Part shown: one piece after another, positions 59,499 through 64,000 of the stretch | Layout: every line of letters starts with the position of its first letter | Position numbering within the stretch: position 1 is the stretch's first letter | From: DSYU01 sp964437595 | GTDB taxonomy: Bacteria > Chloroflexota > Anaerolineae > Anaerolineales > Anaerolineaceae | Direction: 5' to 3' | Length of the DNA stretch: 64,000 nucleotides | NCBI GenBank assembly: GCA_964437595.1 | Contig: CAYTHO010000004.1 | Location: 62,001-126,000 of the forward strand | Notes under the pieces: generated by a model | What the model saw: only the letters and a program-made list of their open reading frames with translations | Databases searched by the model: none | Told to the model about the DNA's origin: nothing | Translations under genes and position numbers: made by a program

Positions 59499-60590
59499 TT
59501 ACACCCCGGCTGCTTTGCGAAGCTGCTGGATTAGATCGCTGGGGGTCAGGTCAAGCCGGTCGCAGATTTCTTGCTGCAGCGCCTCCAACAGCGGCCAGCT
59601 CTGGTTCAGGTCCTGTTCCGCGGCTGGGTAGCGCAGCTTCAATGCCCGCAGGCGCTCCTCGATGAAAACAATACTTCCGCCTTCGACCAGCTTGTCGGCA
59701 TAATGCACCAATTTCTCTTCCCAGGCGCGCGGGCGGCGCGGGTCGGCTGGATCTTGATAGGGCATGTGGCGGTTAGCAATTTCGGCCAGATCGGGCTGGT
59801 CACGTTCCAGGAGCAGTTGGTAGGCCATCGCGGCGTGGTCGCCCTGGCGCTGCGGATCATAAGTGGGCTGTATGGAATCGACTTTTGCCAGGTCATGCAG
59901 CAGCGCGCCGCGGTGAGTGAGGATGGGATCCACAGGCTCGCCGGCTGCTCTCAACCAGCAGGCTAACTGGTAAGCAGCGGCTGCCACCAGTTGAACGTGC
60001 GCCAGGATATTGTGCGGAGCGCCGCGTTCCACCAGCCAGGCCAGGCTGGTAGGCACGTCTGGCAGGTGCAGGTGGTGTACAGCTCCAGGCAGATCGCGCA
60101 GGCTGGCGATCTCCGCATCGTGCAGGGGCATCAGGCCGGGGGCGGCGTCGTGGTTGGGGTTGTACCAGATGGCCTTCCATCCGGCGGCTTTAGCGCCTAA
60201 TATATCCGCGTGGTAACCGTCGCCGACCATCACCAGGTTGTATGGGGCGCGGGCCAGTACGCTTTCCAGGTGGCGGAAGAAAGGCAGCTCTGGCTTGCGG
60301 CTGCCCAGTTCTTTGGAGGTAAAAACCGCTTTGAAGTATTCTGCCAGGCCTACCCGCCGGAGCGCCCTCCACACCAGTTCGGTGGTCGAATCCCCGGCGT
60401 TGGTGGCGACAACCATGGTAAAGCGACCAAGAAGCGCCTCGAGCGCCTCAACCACCCCGTCCACTTCCGCGACCTGCGGCCATTCGGCCATTGGGCCGCT
60501 GTATTCAGGGAAAACTTTCATCAACGTGTCGCCCCAATCAAAGACCAGGGCTGGATTGGCGGCGGTGCTCCGACTATTCATTGCAATCAT
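59499..60590 (-). CDS. HAD phosphatase fused to HD-domain phosphohydrolase
   Basis: A 363-residue fusion. Residues 15-150 are HAD: nucleophile Asp in LVFDWGDTLMK, VATNAGDST motif II, Lys in SRKPELPFF and motif IV in MVGDGYHADILGAKAAGW. Residues 190-340 are an HD domain: HVQLVAAAAYQLACWLR, HD in LLHDLAKVD and the later His/Asp in KLVHYADKLV, matching metal ligands of an HD phosphohydrolase. Both halves look active; substrates unknown. It overlaps the NUDIX gene by 17 bases. Confidence 0.88.
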   Translation of the reverse strand: MIAMNSRSTAANPALVFDWGDTLMKVFPEYSGPMAEWPQVAEVDGVVEALEALLGRFTMVVATNAGDSTTELVWRALRRVGLAEYFKAVFTSKELGSRKPELPFFRHLESVLARAPYNLVMVGDGYHADILGAKAAGWKAIWYNPNHDAAPGLMPLHDAEIASLRDLPGAVHHLHLPDVPTSLAWLVERGAPHNILAHVQLVAAAAYQLACWLRAAGEPVDPILTHRGALLHDLAKVDSIQPTYDPQRQGDHAAMAYQLLLERDQPDLAEIANRHMPYQDPADPRRPRAWEEKLVHYADKLVEGGSIVFIEERLRALKLRYPAAEQDLNQSWPLLEALQQEICDRLDLTPSDLIQQLRKAAGV

Positions 60591-61047
60591 TCCTTTCTAT
60601 TAATGCCCTTTGAAGCGGCAGCAGGTTGGTTGGAAGTTGATCTGGGGGAAAGAAGCGCGCCTCGAGCACTTCCTGTTTCTGAATGCGCATCACCTGTGGT
60701 TGGGGGCTCTCTGCAAGCTGCGCCCGGAAGTAGACCTCCATGCGGAATCGGTAGCCGCTGACGCAGCGAACCAGCTCAATGTGTGTAATGGTGAGCCCGG
60801 TTTCTTCGAAAACCTCGCGGGCCAGGGCATCCTCCAGCGTCTCGCCGCTCTGCACAATGCCGCCGGGCAGCCCCCAGACATCCGGGACCCAGTGACGGTG
60901 GCGCTGTAGAAGCACGTTCCCGTTCTGATCGAAAACTGCGCCAGTTACGCTGACCATAAACTTGCTGCTGATCAGCCACAACATGCGCCACTGCAGGGGG
61001 CCGCTGAACCTGCGCCAGATCTGGAAGAGGAAATCGAGGAACATCAA
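60574..61047 (-). CDS. NUDIX hydrolase
   Basis: A 157-residue protein. The NUDIX box GGIVQSGETLEDALAREVFEETGL (residues 60-83) has all metal-binding Glu residues. A short N-terminal hydrophobic/aromatic stretch (MMFLDFLFQIWRRF) precedes it. These enzymes cleave nucleoside diphosphates linked to other moieties. It begins the operon with the HAD-HD gene. Confidence 0.9.
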   Translation of the reverse strand: MMFLDFLFQIWRRFSGPLQWRMLWLISSKFMVSVTGAVFDQNGNVLLQRHRHWVPDVWGLPGGIVQSGETLEDALAREVFEETGLTITHIELVRCVSGYRFRMEVYFRAQLAESPQPQVMRIQKQEVLEARFFPPDQLPTNLLPLQRALIERNDCNE

Positions 61048-61090
61048 ATACTTGCCCCAATTCTATCTGCGAACCCGCCCAGGGCTGGGT

Positions 61091-61933
61091 TTACAAATGC
61101 CCTGCGTTATTTTGCTTCGCGCGATAGGCCTGTAAAATATCTACCAGGGTGTCTTCCACTCCGCTGGTTTGCCGTTCTGCCTCCGCGATCCCCATGCGAG
61201 ACAGGACGGAGTCCGCGAGCTGGCGGGCCAGTGCTTTACGGTTGTTCAGCCCTTCACGCCGCGCCAGGAAGGATTCAATCATCTGGATATCCTGCTGCGT
61301 GAGGCGTTCCAGGGCATATTTCTGGCTGGCGGCATCCAGGGTAGGGGCCGCATTGTTTGATGATGCGGGCAGATGCAGATCTACCACGCCCAGGCTTTTG
61401 AGGGTGAGTTTTTCCGCGCTCTCGCGGATCACCAGCGTGCCCGCCGCCAGGTCTCCCAGGCGGCGCGACTGGTTGTTGATGAACATGCTGACCACACCGA
61501 TACCGTAATAGATGGGTAGAAAATCGATGAGTCGAACCAGGTTGCGAACGATCGATTCGGTCAGGGTGATGGGGGTGCCATCGGCGCGAATGACGCGCAG
61601 CTTGGCCAGCGATTTGCCCGGAGACTGGCCGTTCCAGAGCATTTCAAAGAAGATGTAATAGCCCCAAAAGAAGAAGAACGAAATGAGACCCATCAATGCA
61701 ATCACCCAACTGGCCGATGAAGTCAGAAAATCCCCGGAAGAGAGCATTCCCTTTAAATCCGCACCCTTGGCGAGCACCATAATGAGAACCATATTCACCA
61801 GAATTTGCAGCAGGAGGATGATGGTCGTATCGACCAGCGCGGCCAGAAATCGAGAACCAATTCCGGCGATTTCGTAGCCAAAGGTGATGTTTTCAGGGGT
61901 ATCAACAAATAAATTTTCTTCGGATTGGTTCAT
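61091..61933 (-). CDS. RDD-family membrane protein
   Basis: A 280-residue protein with three to four helices: GYEIAGIGSRFLAALVDTTIILLLQI carries the RDD motif region (R...D), FFFWGYYIFFEMLWNGQSPGKSLAKLRVI the conserved W/G/S/P/G/K motif and IVRNLVRLIDFLPIYYGIGVVSMFIN the third. The C-terminal 90 residues are soluble and helical. RDD proteins are of uncertain function, some transporting ions. It is divergent from spoIIM by 75 bases, part of an RDD/SpoIIM/DUF58 group. Confidence 0.9.
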   Translation of the reverse strand: MNQSEENLFVDTPENITFGYEIAGIGSRFLAALVDTTIILLLQILVNMVLIMVLAKGADLKGMLSSGDFLTSSASWVIALMGLISFFFFWGYYIFFEMLWNGQSPGKSLAKLRVIRADGTPITLTESIVRNLVRLIDFLPIYYGIGVVSMFINNQSRRLGDLAAGTLVIRESAEKLTLKSLGVVDLHLPASSNNAAPTLDAASQKYALERLTQQDIQMIESFLARREGLNNRKALARQLADSVLSRMGIAEAERQTSGVEDTLVDILQAYRAKQNNAGHL

Positions 61934-62007
61934 TCGGTAAGTTCCTGCGTGATATTGTTCAGGCGTTCAGGTTATAATTCATCCATCAACGATTTACTGA
62001 TAAGTCC

Positions 62008-63006
62008 ATGGACCCCAATCAACTATACCAAACCCACCAGTCAGATTGGAAAGCCCTTTCTGCGTTAATTGAAAGTGCAGAGCGTGAAGTCAGCCGGCTT
62101 TCACCCGCCGAAGTCAGCAGCCTGGGCCGGCTGTACCGCGTTGCTACTTCGGACCTGGCCCTGGCTCAGCGCGATTTCCCCCGTCACCCAGTGGCGACCT
62201 ACCTGAACCAGCTGGTTGCCCGGGGACATGCCGTGATCTACCGTTCTGAGCCTCTGGTGACCAACCGCATCAAGGAGTTTATCGTTGCGGGTTTCCCTCG
62301 AGTATATCGCGAAATGCTGCCATTTACATTAACAGCAACCCTTCTATTTTGGGTTCCAGCGCTGTTGGCTATGGCTGCCATCTGGATTCAGCCGGATGCA
62401 TCGCGCTGGCTGCTGCCAACGGAGACGCAGAAACTGCGGGAGACGATCGAGGAGGGTAAGCTGTGGGTCGATATCCCGGTGGAAGAGCGCCCTTACACAT
62501 CCTCCTTTATCATGCGGAACAACATCCAGGTCGCGTTCATGGCCTTTGCGGGCGGGGTATCTGCCGGGCTGTACACTGTGTACATTATGGCGATGAACGG
62601 GCTGATGTTAGGCGGCCTGACCGGGCTGACCGCGCATTATGGCCTGGGCTGGGACCTGTGGAATTTTGTGATCGGGCACGGGGTGATCGAATTGAGCGTC
62701 ATCATGATGGCTGGTGGGGCAGGGCTGATGATTGGGTGGGCGATGATTCACCCCGGGCTGCTGCGGCGCCTGGATGCGCTGAAAATTGCCGCCAACCGGG
62801 CGGTGCGCCTGGTGATCGGCTGCGTGCCCCTGCTGATGATTGCCGGCACCATCGAAGGTTTTATTTCACCGGCGGAGAATATCGCCGCGCCGGTCAAGTG
62901 GCTGGTTGGGTTGGGCAGCGGCGTGCTGCTGTACCTGTACCTGTTGCGGGGCGGGCGGGTGGTAAAGAGGAAGAAAACCGGGATTCACTGGTCGCCCGCG
63001 GGGTAA
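62008..63006 (+). CDS. Stage II sporulation protein M-like membrane protein
   Basis: A 332-residue protein with five or more helices. The SpoIIM-like part (about 90-320) has FIMRNNIQVAFMAFAGGVSAGLYTVYIMAMNGLMLGGLTGLTAHYG and FVIGHGVIELSVIMMAGGAGLMIGWAMIHPG, typical of the family, also seen in non-sporulating bacteria. There is no evidence of sporulation here. It abuts the RDD and DUF58 genes. Confidence 0.9.
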   Translation: MDPNQLYQTHQSDWKALSALIESAEREVSRLSPAEVSSLGRLYRVATSDLALAQRDFPRHPVATYLNQLVARGHAVIYRSEPLVTNRIKEFIVAGFPRVYREMLPFTLTATLLFWVPALLAMAAIWIQPDASRWLLPTETQKLRETIEEGKLWVDIPVEERPYTSSFIMRNNIQVAFMAFAGGVSAGLYTVYIMAMNGLMLGGLTGLTAHYGLGWDLWNFVIGHGVIELSVIMMAGGAGLMIGWAMIHPGLLRRLDALKIAANRAVRLVIGCVPLLMIAGTIEGFISPAENIAAPVKWLVGLGSGVLLYLYLLRGGRVVKRKKTGIHWSPAG

Positions 63007-64000
63007 TTACAGGCGGGTTTGCCCTTTCAGTTCCAGGTAGCGGTTAATGACATCCGTTGACAGGCGGTTGGCGGGCGCGTCTAATACCAGCGCGCCCTGC
63101 TGGCGCAGGCGGTCCAGGGCAAGCTGGCGGTCTTCGAGGATCTGCCTGGCAACGGCGCGCTGATAGGCGTTCACGCTGTTCTGCGGCTGCTGTTGAGCAG
63201 CGGCAATCACATCCGGATCGGAGATGGTCACGACCAGAACCAGGTGGGTGCGCTGCAGCACCGCGGCATGGTTTACCAGGTCGGTCATGCTGCGCCCGCC
63301 GCTGAAATCGGTGAACAGCACCACCAGCGCCCGCTTGCGCTGTTTGAGCGCCAGGTAGCTGAGCCCGGTGCGGTAATCGGGTTCAACGGGCTGCGGGCGA
63401 ACGGCGTAGAGCAGCTCCAGCGCTTTATAAAACTGGCCTTTGCCCTGCCCGGCGGATAGAAAAGCGCCTACCTGGTCAGCAAAGGTCAGCAGGCCTACTT
63501 TATCGCCTTTGCCGATGGCAACGTATGCCAGCAGCAGCGCCGAATTGATTACGTAATCCAGTTTGGCGATGTGCTCGACCGGGCTTTGCATCATGCGCCC
63601 GGTATCGATGGCGAGGAAGATATTCTGGCTGCGCTCGGTCTCGTATTCAACGGTGATCGGGCGGTTGCGGCGGGCGGTTGCTTTCCAGTCGATGCGCCGG
63701 AAGTCATCATCTGGCAGGTATTCGCGCAGGCGTTCATACTCCGTGCCTTCGCCGCGCTGCCGGCTGTGGCGCAGCCCCATTTCCTGCAGCCGGTTGCGGC
63801 GCAAAAGCAGGTCATACCGCTGCACATCCAGCAGGTTCGGGTAGACCTTGACGCTGGCGCCTGCCGGGATGCGCGCCTGGCGCACTAGCAGCCCCAGCGG
63901 GCCGAGCCAGCGCAGGGTTAGATCGCCAAAGCGGTAATTGCCCCGCTGGCGCGGGACAACCATATAGCGGCCCTGCCAGTTCTGGCGCGGCTGTGCCTGC
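63007..64000 (-). CDS. DUF58 domain protein, 5' end cut by window edge
   Basis: A frame runs from the right edge (64000) to a stop at 63007. The visible part includes RRNRLQEMGLRHSRQRGEGTEYERLREYLPDDDFRRIDWKATARRNRPI, the DUF58 signature (R...YxxGDxxRxIDWK-like), and a VWA-like C-terminal half (FLAIDTGRMM) without a full metal site. The reading frame stays open upstream of the internal Met at 63963 (QAQPRQNWQGRY), so the start lies outside the window. DUF58 proteins often neighbour MoxR ATPases, RDD and SpoIIM genes. Confidence 0.9.
   Translation of the reverse strand, partial: QAQPRQNWQGRYMVVPRQRGNYRFGDLTLRWLGPLGLLVRQARIPAGASVKVYPNLLDVQRYDLLLRRNRLQEMGLRHSRQRGEGTEYERLREYLPDDDFRRIDWKATARRNRPITVEYETERSQNIFLAIDTGRMMQSPVEHIAKLDYVINSALLLAYVAIGKGDKVGLLTFADQVGAFLSAGQGKGQFYKALELLYAVRPQPVEPDYRTGLSYLALKQRKRALVVLFTDFSGGRSMTDLVNHAAVLQRTHLVLVVTISDPDVIAAAQQQPQNSVNAYQRAVARQILEDRQLALDRLRQQGALVLDAPANRLSTDVINRYLELKGQTRL

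Overview
The window is about 57% GC, almost fully coding, and reads as a chromosomal scaffold of a Chloroflexota bacterium, most likely class Anaerolineae. That assignment is an inference from gene style: an FtsW protein fused to a PBP-like domain, FHA proteins beside it, a secreted repeat protein rich in GYYxYNWFW, a GT39-type membrane protein with an NHL propeller, and an RDD / SpoIIM / DUF58 group. I see no rRNA, tRNA, CRISPR array, insertion sequence or prophage. One 100-N scaffold gap lies at 23071-23170, inside a repeat-containing gene.

Layout. 1-2520 (minus): an edge-truncated unknown gene, a family 5 substrate-binding protein and secG. 2580-10964: a PHP phosphoesterase and a YbaK deacylase (plus); the RNA-repair pair rtcB-archease (minus); two FHA proteins, mtnP and an FtsW/PBP fusion (plus). 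10990-14860 (minus): a heterodimeric ABC exporter preceded by a consensus promoter, a 22-codon leader ORF and an intrinsic terminator. 15000-25330: a NarL-type regulator, gpmA, MerR, a VIT/VWA protein, a DUF1990-like protein, an RNB exonuclease, the gapped repeat protein, a NusG paralogue and a sugar epimerase. 25358-25872: two apparently free-standing structured RNAs, each with its own promoter and terminator; the second has 6S-like architecture.

25876-33397 (minus) is a complete histidine operon, hisG-D-CB-H-A-F-I-E, with hisC and hisB fused. Ahead of hisG sit a consensus promoter, an 18-codon leader peptide with three consecutive His codons, an antiterminator segment at the leader stop codon and a strong terminator. 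This is a textbook ribosome-dependent attenuator. 33408-40943 (minus): purH behind the branched-chain amino acid transporter livK-H-M-G-F. 41020-46049 (minus): a histidine kinase, a sirtuin and a receiver/CpaE-like fusion with overlapping ends, then a third ABC exporter. 46280-51124 (minus): arfB, a methyltransferase, a flippase-like protein, a CtpA protease, a small membrane protein and a HAD phosphatase. 51212-64000: mutL and degV (plus), the GT39-NHL protein (minus), a class A beta-lactamase-fold serine hydrolase (plus), a HAD-HD fusion, NUDIX and RDD proteins (minus), SpoIIM (plus) and an edge-truncated DUF58 protein (minus).

The most interesting content is regulatory and architectural. 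There are two leader-peptide/terminator systems (his and ABC exporter), two structured RNAs, several promoters whose -10 box sits so close to the start codon that leaderless mRNAs are expected, and an FtsW-PBP fusion whose transpeptidase half has lost all three catalytic motifs.
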